Counted from the stretch's first letter, positions 20,079-29,598 are shown. The stretch: DNA of 56,211 nt from Deltaproteobacteria bacterium PRO3 (GCA_030263375.1 SZOV01000009.1:1-56211), one strand, 5' to 3'. A program made the numbers and translations. The notes: generated from the letters alone by a model not told the origin.

Positions 20079-23042
20079 TTGGCACGGAAGCCCAGCCGCA
20101 AGAAGAAAGGAGCTCCGCTCGAAATCGCCGGGCGTTACCGGGTGGTGCGCCCCTTGGGCCAAGGAGGAGGCGGCGCGGTTTACCTGGTGCAAGACCGCCT
20201 TGCCGGCGAGCGGCCCATGGCCCTCAAGCTGGTGGAGGGCCTTTCCGAAAGCGCCCCGGCCGTCGCCGACCTGAAGAACGAATTTTCCACCTTGAGCCTG
20301 CTGCGGCATCCCCACCTCGCCGCCGTCTACGACCTCGGCGCGACGGATCGCGAAATGTTCTTCACCTCCGAGTGGATCGACGGCCGCGACCTCCTGCAGG
20401 CGACGGGGGAGGCCGACCTCAACACCGTCTTTCAGCTCTTGGTCCAGGTCTTGCGGGCCCTCGACTTCCTGCACCAGCGGGGCGTCTTGCATCTGGACCT
20501 CAAGCCCGCCAACATCCTGGTGACGGCCCCGGACCGCACCGGCGAGCTGACCGTCAAGCTCATCGACTTCGGCATCGCCCAATGGAAGCGGCGGGGCCTC
20601 GCGCAGGCCGGGGGATTTTCCGGGACGCCGCCCTACGCCGCGCCGGAATGCCTGCAAGAGCGCGAGCCTTCCCCCGCCGCCGATATCTATTCCCTCGGGA
20701 TGCTGCTGCATCAAATCTTCGCGCGGCGCTTTCCCTTCGCCTCGCAAGATCCCTTCGAGATCCTTCCGCTGCAAACCTATAAGGACCCGGAGCGCGTCAC
20801 GGGCCTGGATCCGGCCCTGCCCGACGCCTTCGCGGACCTGCTGCGCCGGATGGTGCTGCGGAAGCCGGAAGAGCGCTTCGCCAGCGTGCGCGAGGTGTTG
20901 GAAGAGCTCAACCGGATCTTGGGCGAGAACTTCAGCCTGCGCGGCCAGCAGGCGCCGGGCCGCATCCTGGAAGAATCCGACCATCTCTTTTACCCCGAGA
21001 TCCTGGAGGCGCTGTCCGCGGCCCTCGCTGCCGGACGATCGCTCTGTCTCTCCGGACCGGAGGGCGCGGGGAAGACGCGCCTGGTCGAGCGGTTGAAGGC
21101 GCAGCTCCAGCTGCAGGGGCGGCGCCCCTGGTACTTTTGGGATCGGAAGGCCTGGGAAGAATTCGCCGCCGCCGCGGAGGCGGCGGACGACCGGCCCATC
21201 CTGTTGGATTTAGAAGACACGTCTTCCGGCGACATGGCGGCGGGGCGGGGCGGGGCTCCACGAGTTTGGACGAGCCGCGATGCGGGAGCGGCTTTGCCCG
21301 GCGAGGATCTTTTGCGAGTCCCGCCTCTCGACGAACCGAAGGTTCGGACCTTTTGCGAGGCGGAAATCCAAGGCGCCCCCGCGGAGCTCGCGGGGCAGTT
21401 GGCGCGCAGCACGAAAGATCTTTACCCAAGGCGTTTCGGCGAGCTCCTGCAGGCCCTGCGGGAGGAGGGGGCGATCGCCTGGGAGCAGGGCGGCTGGCAT
21501 TGGCGGGGCAGCCTGCCGGTGGACGGCGAGGCCTTGCTGAAGCGCCAATCCCATCGCGAGGCGAAACGAAAGTCCGAGGTTCGCGAGTTCTTGGCCGGCT
21601 CGGGCCTCAGCCTGCCCGCGGCGGCCTTGGAGGGCATGCTCGGCTTCGAGACCGGGGCCCTGCGGGACGCCTTGGCGGGCTGGATCGGCGAAGGATGGCT
21701 GCGCGCGGAGCTGGTGAACGGGGTGCTCTGCTACTCCATCGGCGCCGCGGGATCCGATCGGGCCTCCGCCCGGGCCGCGGATCCGGCGGGCCTCGCGGAG
21801 TCGCTGAACGCGCTCTACGACCAGGGCAAGTTCGCCGCCGGCATCGCCTGGTTCGAGGAGGCGCTCCAGGCCTCGGGCGGAGCGGCGGTCCCGCCGCCGG
21901 TCCGGCTCGCCGGCGCGCGCCTCCACGTCGCGGAGGGCCAGGCCGAACGGGCCTTGGAGCTGCTGCAAGACCTGTCCTTCGATGCCGCCGACGCGCAAGG
22001 CCTGCTCTTCGAGACGCGGGCCCGCGCCGAGAACCTCCTACACCGCTTCGATCGGGCCAAGGCCGACCTGGCCGAATGCGAGCGGCGTTACTCGACCTCG
22101 CAGAACCTGCGCGGCCTGGCGCGCGCCTGCAACCTGCGCGGCCTGCTCTTTCGCGTCGAGCGTCGCTGGCCCGAGGCCGAGGAAAACCTGCGCCTGTCGG
22201 TGCAGCACGCCGTCGCCGCGGGCGATCTGTACTGTGCGGGCATGGCCCAGACCAATTTGGCCCTGATCTTCCAAGAGCAGGGCCGGGTCGAGGACGCCTA
22301 TGCCGGCTACCAAGAGGCCTGGGACTACGCGCGGCGCGAGCCGCACCCCTTCCTGCTGCAGTCGCTGTATCAGAAGTGGATCAACCTCCTGCATCACGGC
22401 GGCAAGTCGGCCGAGGCCGAGGCCGCCTGCTACGAATGGATGAAGCGGGCCATCCAACACGGTTACCGGGACCAACAGGCCATCGCGCTGAATTATCTCT
22501 CGCTCATCGCCGGGAGGCAGGGGCGCCCGGAGCTGCGGGTCTCCTACCTGGACCAAGCCATCGCCCTGCTGGACGGGAAAAAGCACCCGCGCTTCCGCGC
22601 GCAGTTCCTCGTCAACCGCGCCTACCTGCACTGGAGCCAAGGGCGTTTCCTCCCCGCGCAGCTCGACGCCGAGGCCGCCCTGCAGCTGGGGCGTCTGTGG
22701 CCGGACGACCGGCTCTTGGGCTGGCTTTACATCATCCTGGGGAAGGTCTACCGCGATCGCGCCCAGCCCGACCTGCCGAAGAGCGAGGAGTTTTTCGAAA
22801 AGGCCCGCGACAATATCCTGAAGAACGACAATCGCGAATCGCTGTGGGAGGTGGAGTACAACCGCGGCCTCCTCGCGAAGGCGAAGGGCGAGATCCCGGA
22901 GGCGCGGGAGCGGCTCCTCGCGGCGAAACAGGCCGCCCTGGCCTACGCGGAAAAATTACCGGAGGCCCTGCGGGCGAGCTACCTGAGGGACCGCAAACTC
23001 GAGAGCGTCCTGCAAGAGCTGGCGGCCCTGGAAGCGGAGTGA
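20079..23042 (+). CDS. Ser/Thr protein kinase fused to an ATPase module and TPR repeats
   Basis: A 987-residue cytosolic regulator. The kinase domain spans about residues 17-285: glycine loop GQGGGGAVYLV near 27, lysine in MALKLV near 49, catalytic loop HLDLKPANIL near 138, DFG near 163, and APE in GTPPYAAPE. All catalytic residues are present, so it should be active. A P-loop LSGPEGAGKTRL follows at about 324-335, then an acidic ILLDLEDT that may be Walker B. Residues from about 590 onward are helical TPR-like repeats. The layout resembles PknK-type multidomain kinases. The TTG start is uncertain: GGAGGA lies 13 bases upstream. Confidence 0.85.
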   Translation: MARKPSRKKKGAPLEIAGRYRVVRPLGQGGGGAVYLVQDRLAGERPMALKLVEGLSESAPAVADLKNEFSTLSLLRHPHLAAVYDLGATDREMFFTSEWIDGRDLLQATGEADLNTVFQLLVQVLRALDFLHQRGVLHLDLKPANILVTAPDRTGELTVKLIDFGIAQWKRRGLAQAGGFSGTPPYAAPECLQEREPSPAADIYSLGMLLHQIFARRFPFASQDPFEILPLQTYKDPERVTGLDPALPDAFADLLRRMVLRKPEERFASVREVLEELNRILGENFSLRGQQAPGRILEESDHLFYPEILEALSAALAAGRSLCLSGPEGAGKTRLVERLKAQLQLQGRRPWYFWDRKAWEEFAAAAEAADDRPILLDLEDTSSGDMAAGRGGAPRVWTSRDAGAALPGEDLLRVPPLDEPKVRTFCEAEIQGAPAELAGQLARSTKDLYPRRFGELLQALREEGAIAWEQGGWHWRGSLPVDGEALLKRQSHREAKRKSEVREFLAGSGLSLPAAALEGMLGFETGALRDALAGWIGEGWLRAELVNGVLCYSIGAAGSDRASARAADPAGLAESLNALYDQGKFAAGIAWFEEALQASGGAAVPPPVRLAGARLHVAEGQAERALELLQDLSFDAADAQGLLFETRARAENLLHRFDRAKADLAECERRYSTSQNLRGLARACNLRGLLFRVERRWPEAEENLRLSVQHAVAAGDLYCAGMAQTNLALIFQEQGRVEDAYAGYQEAWDYARREPHPFLLQSLYQKWINLLHHGGKSAEAEAACYEWMKRAIQHGYRDQQAIALNYLSLIAGRQGRPELRVSYLDQAIALLDGKKHPRFRAQFLVNRAYLHWSQGRFLPAQLDAEAALQLGRLWPDDRLLGWLYIILGKVYRDRAQPDLPKSEEFFEKARDNILKNDNRESLWEVEYNRGLLAKAKGEIPEARERLLAAKQAALAYAEKLPEALRASYLRDRKLESVLQELAALEAE

Positions 23043-23166
23043 TTCCGGGGCCCCGGCGGCGGGGGCAACTCTAGGAGCCGATTCTCCGATAAACCTTGTG
23101 GGTTCCTCCGAGCAGCGCTTTACTATAAGCTTATCGGAGCATCGGATTGCCGAATGGGGGGCTTCC

Positions 23167-24171
23167 TTGACGTGGATTTTACCAAATAACTTATCGAAAT
23201 TATTTAACAATTTAGCCATCGGCGGCTTTGTCGCCCTTTTGGTCGGCTGCGGGGCCATGTCCGGCTCTTCCAATCAGGCCGACGGCGGCGGCCCCCAGGG
23301 CATGGCCTTGGACGACATCGCCCAAAACGGGGTCGGTGGCATCGGCTCGGGCGGCGCGATGGCCGGCGGGGGCGGCTTGCCCGGCCTCGACCCTCGCAAT
23401 CCGGGAGGCGGCGGCGCCTTTCCCCCCGCGGGGGGCGGTTCCTCCGATCCCTTCAGCGACGTCGGCGGCGGCGGGAGCAGCGGCCACGCGAGCGGCTCGG
23501 GAACCGAGTGCAGCGGCGGGGTTTGTGCCGGCGACACGCCCGTGGGCAATCTCTTCGGCGCCATCAAGATCTCGGTGAAGCTGCACTTCAGTCCGGAGAA
23601 TCCGACCGGGGATTGCAATACGCTGTGGCCGCCGAAGGAAGAGCGCGAGGTCTGCGGCTTCGGCGAGTATCGAACGCAACCCAGCGGCGGCGGCCTATTT
23701 TCGAATTTATGGATCCGCGAGGCCCAGGCCTTGCCGGTGGGCGGCCGCGACATCCGGACCGAGCCGACCAAGGCCGTGGTCTGCGGCACGGAGACCGTGC
23801 AGCCGCCGATGGACGCCAACCTCGTCCCCAAGGTGGCGGTCGAGGCCCAGCGGCCTTTCTATTCGTATTCCAGCGAAACCTACAAAAAGACGCTCGTCGC
23901 CACTTGCGGCGCCGACGGCAAATGGCTGGCCGAGACGGAAAACATCCGCGTCCCCTTCAGCCCCTATCCCGACGGCAACAACACCTGGGATTTTAAGATC
24001 GACGCCCTCTTTCCCCAAGAGGGAGTCTGGATCAGCCGCGGGACCCGCGACTTGAAGATCAAATGTTCCTGGGAGCCTCACCCGACCGAGACCCGCATCA
24101 AGTGCGAGGAGCAGGTCGTCCTTCCCGCCGTCAAGGGGGATATGACCTTGCCGGTGATGCAGCTTCGCTAG
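23167..24171 (+). CDS. Glycine-rich lipoprotein of unknown function
   Basis: A 334-residue secreted protein. The signal sequence ends in the lipobox LLVGC, so the cysteine near residue 28 should be lipidated. The mature N-terminus is a Gly/Ser/Pro-rich low-complexity linker of about 100 residues. A C-terminal domain has about eight cysteines (for example CSGGVC, CNTLWPP, REVCGFG, VVCGTE, KIKCSWE, KCEEQ), which suggests disulfides. The TTG at 23167 is chosen for GGGGGG five bases upstream; a GTG at 23098 is possible. No family is recognised. Confidence 0.7.
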   Translation: MTWILPNNLSKLFNNLAIGGFVALLVGCGAMSGSSNQADGGGPQGMALDDIAQNGVGGIGSGGAMAGGGGLPGLDPRNPGGGGAFPPAGGGSSDPFSDVGGGGSSGHASGSGTECSGGVCAGDTPVGNLFGAIKISVKLHFSPENPTGDCNTLWPPKEEREVCGFGEYRTQPSGGGLFSNLWIREAQALPVGGRDIRTEPTKAVVCGTETVQPPMDANLVPKVAVEAQRPFYSYSSETYKKTLVATCGADGKWLAETENIRVPFSPYPDGNNTWDFKIDALFPQEGVWISRGTRDLKIKCSWEPHPTETRIKCEEQVVLPAVKGDMTLPVMQLR

Positions 24172-24216
24172 CATCTTGCCGGTAAGAGGTCTTTGCCCGA
24201 ATAGATTATCCGATTT

Positions 24217-24690
24217 TCACGACGTCCTTTCGGGCAAGTGATTCTCGGCATTTTCTAAACCAGTCCCGTCCAAGCGCAGGCCGCAATTCAAGCAAGTCCG
24301 ACCGAAGACGTTCATGTTCATTCGGGTCCCCGTATATCCCAGCTGGGAAGGTGGGTAGCGCGGGTTGTAATCCATGCGTCGGAAGAAATTATTGCCGCAG
24401 CGGGGACAGGGCCAGACCATGGCCAAGATCGCCGCCGCGCCGCCGGCCACGAGCAGGTAGAAGAGGCCCGACCAGAAATAATGGGTCCACCGGGCCCCGC
24501 TGACCATAAATTTCATGCCGCCGCCGGTCAGCTTGCCGACGAGGACGATCGCGAGAGTCAGGAGCACCGGGAAGGAGAGGCCGAAGATCGCCAAGTTCCG
24601 CAGGCAACGCAGTCGACGAAGGCGGGTCCTAAGCTTGACAGAATTCTCGAAGGAGGTTGGGGCGTCCTCTTGCATCGCGGGTATTTTCAT
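24217..24690 (-). CDS. Membrane protein with C-terminal zinc ribbon
   Basis: A 157-residue protein with two predicted transmembrane helices, about residues 31-53 (NLAIFGLSFPVLLTLAIVLV) and 70-92. They are followed by two cysteine pairs, CPRC and CLNC, which together form a treble-clef or zinc-ribbon type site. The tail is polar. I do not recognise a named family. It is transcribed in the same direction as the downstream secreted protein. Confidence 0.7.
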   Translation of the reverse strand: MKIPAMQEDAPTSFENSVKLRTRLRRLRCLRNLAIFGLSFPVLLTLAIVLVGKLTGGGMKFMVSGARWTHYFWSGLFYLLVAGGAAAILAMVWPCPRCGNNFFRRMDYNPRYPPSQLGYTGTRMNMNVFGRTCLNCGLRLDGTGLENAENHLPERTS

Positions 24691-24760
24691 TTAGGAGGGC
24701 CGGGAAACCAAGCCATTTCATAGCGGCGGGTATTGCCCATGGGATCTGACGTGCGAAAGG

Positions 24761-26308
24761 CTAACCGGCCTTGGCCCTATGCCGACGGATGCCGATGGAA
24801 ATAAGGAGCCAGGACAAGAGCGGGGAAACCAGCCATGACGTGATTGGATATTCTGGGGTGGCCTGCGTAGTTCCTAAGGAACAGGCTCCGCCCGCCACGG
24901 CTCCGCTGCTTTTCGCGGTCTCGTCGGAGGATGCCTGCGGAAGGGGCGCTAGGGGCGGCCTTGCCGCGACCGTCGCGTCTTGGAGGCCGTCTGCATTCGA
25001 GGCCGGTAAATCGGGGTGGAAGGGTCGAGACGAATCGCCGTCGCTTCGACCTGAGCCTGTATGGGAAGACGCCTCATCTGGCTCGGCCGCTCGCGGGGGT
25101 TCCCCCAATCTCCCCTCGGGGTTTTCCCTAGCTTCGCCATCCGACGCCCCCGTTCCGCCCTCGGGCGAACTCCCTTCGCCGCTTGGAGGTATCCGAAAAC
25201 TTGCGTTGGCCTGGGCCTCCCTCAGGGCCTCCGGATGAATCCCGCTGAGCAGGGCCTGCATCGAAACCGGACGCTGGGGCGCAAAGTAGGCCAAGCAGGT
25301 GGGAATATCCCAATTTTGGCCGCAAAACCCAAGGTAGCGTCCCAGCATCCAGGGCATGAAGGTGAAGGCCTTTTCATCCAAGGCCCAGAGGTCCCGCACC
25401 AGGCGCCGGTCTTCCGGGCGGGAAAGGTCTTCGTTGCGACAGGCTGCGTAGCTTCGGGTCATGAGATTGCATATGGCGCGCGCATTGTAGACGATGCTCT
25501 CCAAGCTGCGGAACAAATCGAGCGACAAAGGTTGGCGGTTGGCCACCGGGGAAGGCAGGAGATTTTTGTTCAGGAGGCATTGTGCCGGCGAGGCCTCTCC
25601 ACAGAGTTGTCGGTAGGGAGCTACGGCCGGGATATCGTTGAAACTCGGGTCCCGATTGGCACAGGCGGCGGGCTTCAGCCAATGACAGGCCTCGGCGAAA
25701 TTGAAAATGGCGTTAATTTCGGCATTGCCCGAGCTGGGACGTCGGGGCGCGAAGGATTCCGAGCAGGATTGGGGATCGAGGTGCATCCCGCAGAAGGCCG
25801 CGTAGCGAGCCAAGAGCCAGGGCCAAAAGACATACCACTCCTGGGGGTCCTTAGCGGCCAGCGTACGAACCAGGCGCCGGTCGCGTTCCCAAGGCCAGTT
25901 GGGGGCCTGGCGAGCGGCACGGTCTTCGTCGATGCAGCCCTGCACCCCTTGGTCGAGGTTGCACACCGATTTGGCGGCGGCGATAAAGACTTCCAGAAGG
26001 CGGAAGGTCTCTACGGGCAGGGGACCTGCAGCATCGCCCGCCGGTATCAGGCCATCCTGAAGGCAGGCGGCGGGGCGTTGGTCGCCGCAGAGAGTGCGGT
26101 AGGGCGCCACCGGGGAAAGGTCGGCAAAATTCGGATCCAAGTTGGCGCAATCGGAGGGTTTCAGCCAACGGCAGGCCTCGGCATAGTCGAAGATCCGATC
26201 GATTTTTTGGGAGACGCTCAAGGATTGCGAGTGGAGACGGCCGCAAGGCAACAGGAATAGGGTTATCAGCGCCACTTGACCGATCTTTCTAGATAAAACC
26301 GAGGTCAT
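24761..26308 (-). CDS. Secreted protein with duplicated Cys-rich domain and C-terminal Cys-TM-Arg anchor
   Basis: A 515-residue exported protein. A signal peptide occupies about the first 28 residues. Two homologous domains follow, about residues 35-190 and 197-350; compare FDYAEACRWLKPSDCANLDP with FNFAEACHWLKPAACANRDP, each also carrying YR-LCG. A Ser/Glu/Pro-rich linker leads to GGACSLG (Cys near 476), a hydrophobic stretch WLVSPLLSWLLISIGI and the basic end RRHR. This order resembles MYXO-CTERM and JDVT-CTERM sorting tails. ATG 26308 is chosen for GGGAG five bases upstream. Function is unknown. Confidence 0.75.
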   Translation of the reverse strand: MTSVLSRKIGQVALITLFLLPCGRLHSQSLSVSQKIDRIFDYAEACRWLKPSDCANLDPNFADLSPVAPYRTLCGDQRPAACLQDGLIPAGDAAGPLPVETFRLLEVFIAAAKSVCNLDQGVQGCIDEDRAARQAPNWPWERDRRLVRTLAAKDPQEWYVFWPWLLARYAAFCGMHLDPQSCSESFAPRRPSSGNAEINAIFNFAEACHWLKPAACANRDPSFNDIPAVAPYRQLCGEASPAQCLLNKNLLPSPVANRQPLSLDLFRSLESIVYNARAICNLMTRSYAACRNEDLSRPEDRRLVRDLWALDEKAFTFMPWMLGRYLGFCGQNWDIPTCLAYFAPQRPVSMQALLSGIHPEALREAQANASFRIPPSGEGSSPEGGTGASDGEARENPEGRLGEPPRAAEPDEASSHTGSGRSDGDSSRPFHPDLPASNADGLQDATVAARPPLAPLPQASSDETAKSSGAVAGGACSLGTTQATPEYPITSWLVSPLLSWLLISIGIRRHRAKAG

Positions 26309-26445
26309 CTCCACTCCCGTGTTTTGGCGCCCCCAGCAGTTTCCTTAAGGCATCATTCTGGCGGCCTCGTGGAAAATTGGCAAGAGGAGGAGGGGGTCTT
26401 GCTCTTTTCTTCCCTTTTTCGGGGTAATTCTTCAAAATTCCCCCA

Positions 26446-27966
26446 ATGGCCGCCTCCTGGACCGTCAATCTCGAGAAGATCTCGCGGGTCGTCAATTTCG
26501 GCCTTCCCGCGCTGACCCTCGTCTTTTTCTTGGCGGGGTATTTTTCCTCGTTTTACTTCCACTTTTTGACGGTCTTTTTCCTACTGATGACGCTCATCAA
26601 TATTTTCTACCGCCGCGTCCAGAAGGACCATGCCCTCTTGACCAACTTCGGCTGGGTGGCGCAGGGTCGCTACCTTCTGGAGAGCATCGGCCCGGAGCTG
26701 CGCCAGTACCTCTTCACCACCGACACCGAGGAGCGGCCCTTCTCGCGGGTGGAGCGAATGGAGGTCTACCGCAAGTCGAAGGACATCGACGCCTCCTCGG
26801 CCTTCGGCTCGCAGCTGGAATTTGACGGCAGCGAGTACAAGCTGCGGCATTCGATGTACCCGACCCTGGTGGCCGAGGCCGAGCCCTATGCCCTGACCTT
26901 CGGCGAGGAGCGCGGCCTGGCCGAGGCCTATACCATCACCAAGCCGGTGATGATCAGCGCCATGAGCTACGGCTCGCTGGGCAAGAACGCGGTGCGGGCC
27001 CTGGCGCGGGGCGCGCGGAAGGCCGGGATCCCGATGAACACGGGGGAGGGCGGCCTGCCGAGGTATCACCTGATGGAGGGCTGCGACCTGATCTTCCAGA
27101 TGGGGACGGCGAAGTTCGGCTGCCGCAACGAGGATGGGTCCTTGCACGAAGGGCGCCTGCGGGAGATCGCCCGGCTGCCGCAGGTGAAGATGATCGAGAT
27201 CAAGTTCTCCCAGGGGGCGAAGCCGGGGAAGGGCGGCCTGCTGCCGCGCGAGAAGATCACCCGCGAGATCGCCGAGCTGCGCGGCGTGCCGATGGACCGC
27301 GACGTGATCTCGCCGCCCGCGCACGTGGAATGCACGGACCCGGACGCGACCGTCCGCTTTATCGGACGGGTCCAGGATATCTCCGAGTTGCCGGTCGGTA
27401 TTAAATTCTGTTTGGGCCGCGAGGCGGAGTTTCGCGTCTTGGTGCGGGCGATGGCGCGGCACCAGATCTTCCCCGACTACATCGCCCTGGACGGCGCGGA
27501 GGGGGGTACCGGCGCCGCGCCGAAGTCCTTCATGGACGACCTGGGGATCCCGATCCTGGCGGCGCTGCCGGCGGCGCATCAGATCTTGAAGGAGGAAGAG
27601 GTGCGCGATCGCCTCAAGCTGGTAGCGGCCGGAAAGCTCATCAATCCCGGAAAGCAGCTCATCGCGCTGTCGCTGGGCGCGCAGGCGGTCTACACCGCGC
27701 GGGGCTTCATGCTGGCCCTGGGCTGCATCCAGGCCCTGACTTGCAACCGCAACACCTGTCCCGTCGGCATCACGACGCACAACCCCGCCCTGCAGCGGGG
27801 CCTGGACATCGAGGTGAAGTCGGAGCGGGTGAAGAACTACGTCGTCAACCTGGTGCACGACCACTACGAGCTGCTGACCTCGCTGGGGAAGCGCTCTTTC
27901 CGGGAGCTGAACGAGGACAACCTCCTGCTGCCGACGGCGGCGGGGACGGGACGGGGGAGGCCATGA
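26446..27966 (+). CDS. FMN-binding glutamate synthase-like protein with membrane anchor
   Basis: A 506-residue protein with two N-terminal transmembrane helices (about residues 15-55) and a glutamate synthase central plus FMN-binding barrel. Visible elements are ISAMSYGSLGKNAVRALARG, NTGEGGLPRYH, KFSQGAKPGKGG, DGAEGGTGAAP and a 3Fe-4S cysteine set C-x5-C-x4-C in CIQALTCNRNTCPVGI. It lacks the amidotransferase domain of GltB, so the true substrate is uncertain. It overlaps the next gene by four bases. Confidence 0.88.
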   Translation: MAASWTVNLEKISRVVNFGLPALTLVFFLAGYFSSFYFHFLTVFFLLMTLINIFYRRVQKDHALLTNFGWVAQGRYLLESIGPELRQYLFTTDTEERPFSRVERMEVYRKSKDIDASSAFGSQLEFDGSEYKLRHSMYPTLVAEAEPYALTFGEERGLAEAYTITKPVMISAMSYGSLGKNAVRALARGARKAGIPMNTGEGGLPRYHLMEGCDLIFQMGTAKFGCRNEDGSLHEGRLREIARLPQVKMIEIKFSQGAKPGKGGLLPREKITREIAELRGVPMDRDVISPPAHVECTDPDATVRFIGRVQDISELPVGIKFCLGREAEFRVLVRAMARHQIFPDYIALDGAEGGTGAAPKSFMDDLGIPILAALPAAHQILKEEEVRDRLKLVAAGKLINPGKQLIALSLGAQAVYTARGFMLALGCIQALTCNRNTCPVGITTHNPALQRGLDIEVKSERVKNYVVNLVHDHYELLTSLGKRSFRELNEDNLLLPTAAGTGRGRP

Positions 27967-28337
27967 AGAACAAGCTGCTGTGGATCTTTCAACTCGTCCC
28001 CGCGGTGATCTTGTTCGGGACCGCCTACGGGAAGCTCAGCTCGAAGCCCAACGAGGTGCAGTTGTTTTCCGTCTTGGGCATGGAGCCGACGGGCCGGTTT
28101 ATCATCGGGATCATCGAGGGTCTGGCGGCCTTGCTGTTGCTGTCGCCCCGCTATTCGGCCGCGGGCGCCTTCCTGGCCCTAGGCACCATGTTGGGCGCCC
28201 TGATCGCGCACCTGACGGTGATCGGCTTCGACCTGAAGCACACCCTCTTGCTGTCCTCGGTATTGGTCAGCAGTCTGGTCGTCCTGGTCGCCCGTTACCG
28301 GCACCTGCCGCTGCTGGGGCCGAAGGCGCGGGATTGA
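27963..28337 (+). CDS. DoxX-like integral membrane protein
   Basis: A 124-residue protein with four predicted transmembrane helices, starting KNKLLWIFQLVPAVILFGTA and showing GIIEGLAALLLL. It resembles the DoxX/DUF4870-like small membrane family. The ATG overlaps the stop of the glutamate synthase-like gene (ATGA), so the two are translationally coupled and may form one membrane complex. Its last 71 bases overlap the convergent gene on the other strand. Confidence 0.72.
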   Translation: MKNKLLWIFQLVPAVILFGTAYGKLSSKPNEVQLFSVLGMEPTGRFIIGIIEGLAALLLLSPRYSAAGAFLALGTMLGALIAHLTVIGFDLKHTLLLSSVLVSSLVVLVARYRHLPLLGPKARD

Positions 28338-29067
28338 CCCGCTTCGGCGGCCAGACAAGGACGTGGATCTTGTTCACGAAAAGCAGATGGGGCGCCTCCT
28401 CCGGCAGGCTGAGGCCGAGGGGGTCGAGCATGGTGTTGGCCTGCGCCTGAAGCCGGGCGGGTTGGAGCTCCCAGGGCTTGTGATGGATCTCCGCCCGCAA
28501 GACCTCTTGCCGGGCGTTGAGGGTGTAGAGGCAGTAGCGGGCCGTCAGGAAGTATTCCAGCGAATCCCGTTCCGCGAGGAAGACGGGTCCCGTCGGCGCG
28601 TATTGCGCCCGCAGGACGGCGGCCGTTCCGCGCGGATCGCTACGCGTCGAGCCGTATCGGACCTCGCCCTCCCGCGCGCGGCACTCCATGGTCGCCTTGA
28701 AGTAGGGGAGGTGAAACCAGGCGCGGGCGATTTCCACTGCCGCGCGGTTTCCGGCGTCGAGGGAGAAGAAATAGACGCCGGGGCGTTGGTCCAGGGTGAC
28801 GTAGGTGCGGACGTTCAATTCGGGGAAGAAAGACAGCCAGGGCAGGGGCGGCAGGAAGCGCGGCCTCACGTTGGCCATGCGGAAGGGGACGACGCCGACG
28901 TAGGCCTCGCCGCGGAAGGTGTCCAGCGGCAGGGACGCGGGCACCAGAGCCCTTAAGAGCTCCGCGGGGACGCGGTAGTGGATGAAGAGCAGGTCGTGCC
29001 AGGACTGGTGCATCACGAAGGGGGAACGCGGCGCGGGGTAGGGGCGGTAGGGGTCGTCGAGGTTCAT
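28267..29067 (-). CDS. DUF2071 (YqjF-like) protein
   Basis: A 266-residue protein. The family's features are visible: HQSWHDLLFIHYRVPAELLR near the start, YVGVVPFRMANVRPR, LNVRTYVTLDQRPGVYFFSLD and FLTARYCLYT. DUF2071 proteins resemble acetoacetate decarboxylase in fold, but their reaction is not established. The ATG at 29067 fits the family start; an upstream extension would include a palindromic repeat. It ends inside the DoxX-like gene on the opposite strand. Confidence 0.85.
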   Translation of the reverse strand: MNLDDPYRPYPAPRSPFVMHQSWHDLLFIHYRVPAELLRALVPASLPLDTFRGEAYVGVVPFRMANVRPRFLPPLPWLSFFPELNVRTYVTLDQRPGVYFFSLDAGNRAAVEIARAWFHLPYFKATMECRAREGEVRYGSTRSDPRGTAAVLRAQYAPTGPVFLAERDSLEYFLTARYCLYTLNARQEVLRAEIHHKPWELQPARLQAQANTMLDPLGLSLPEEAPHLLFVNKIHVLVWPPKRVNPAPSAPAAAGAGNGRPGRPDC

Positions 29068-29116
29068 GAGATAAGTCTCTCCCAGGCCGGAAATGTTTCC
29101 CCTTAGGGAATGAATT

Positions 29117-29141
29117 GTAGGGGCGAAGCTTGTGTTCGCCC
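29117..29141. repeat. GTAGGGG-type palindromic repeat, copy 6
   Basis: GTAGGGGCGAAGCTTGTGTT followed by CGCCC. It matches the arm of copy 4 with one change. It lies upstream of the DUF2071 gene, between two minus-strand genes. Confidence 0.75.
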
Positions 29142-29172
29142 TCCCCCTCGAGGGCAATGGTTGTTATCTTCT

Positions 29173-29598
29173 TTAGGGTAGGACGGCAAGCAAGTGAATC
29201 AAGCCGAGGCCCGCGAAGCCCGCCAGGATCCACCAGTCGCCCCGTCTCCTTCCCATCTTTAATTGCGTGATCGCGCGCAGGAACCAGAAGAGGGCGATCC
29301 ACACCGCGATGTAAGGGCCGTAGCTCGAAGGCAGCCACCGCTGCCAAGTCAAGTCCAGCAGGCCGACCGTGAGGATCGCGAAGCTGGCGGCGTGGTTCAT
29401 CACCCAGACGAGCCCATAGATATCCCGGCGCGTGGTCGGGTAGGCGCCGACGATCAGCGGAAAGGGTTTCAGCGCCTCCCCGCGCTCTGGAATCGCCCCG
29501 CGAAAATCGAACCAGCGCGGAAACCAGAAATGCAAGAGGCCGAGGAGGACGGAGAAGATCCCGGCGGGGTAGAGGGCGTAGGGGAGGTAGTGGGCCAT
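29173..29598 (-). CDS. Four-helix membrane protein of unknown function
   Basis: A 141-residue hydrophobic protein with four predicted transmembrane helices. Polar loop features include WFPRWFDFRGAIP and YGLVWVMNHAASF. No family is certain. It is separated by one palindromic repeat from the DUF2071 gene downstream, in the same direction. Confidence 0.7.
   Translation of the reverse strand: MAHYLPYALYPAGIFSVLLGLLHFWFPRWFDFRGAIPERGEALKPFPLIVGAYPTTRRDIYGLVWVMNHAASFAILTVGLLDLTWQRWLPSSYGPYIAVWIALFWFLRAITQLKMGRRRGDWWILAGFAGLGLIHLLAVLP

Noticed and set aside
21137-23074. 645-residue frame inside the kinase gene
   Set aside because: Extremely Arg/Gly/Ala-rich and in another frame of a gene with recognised TPR content.
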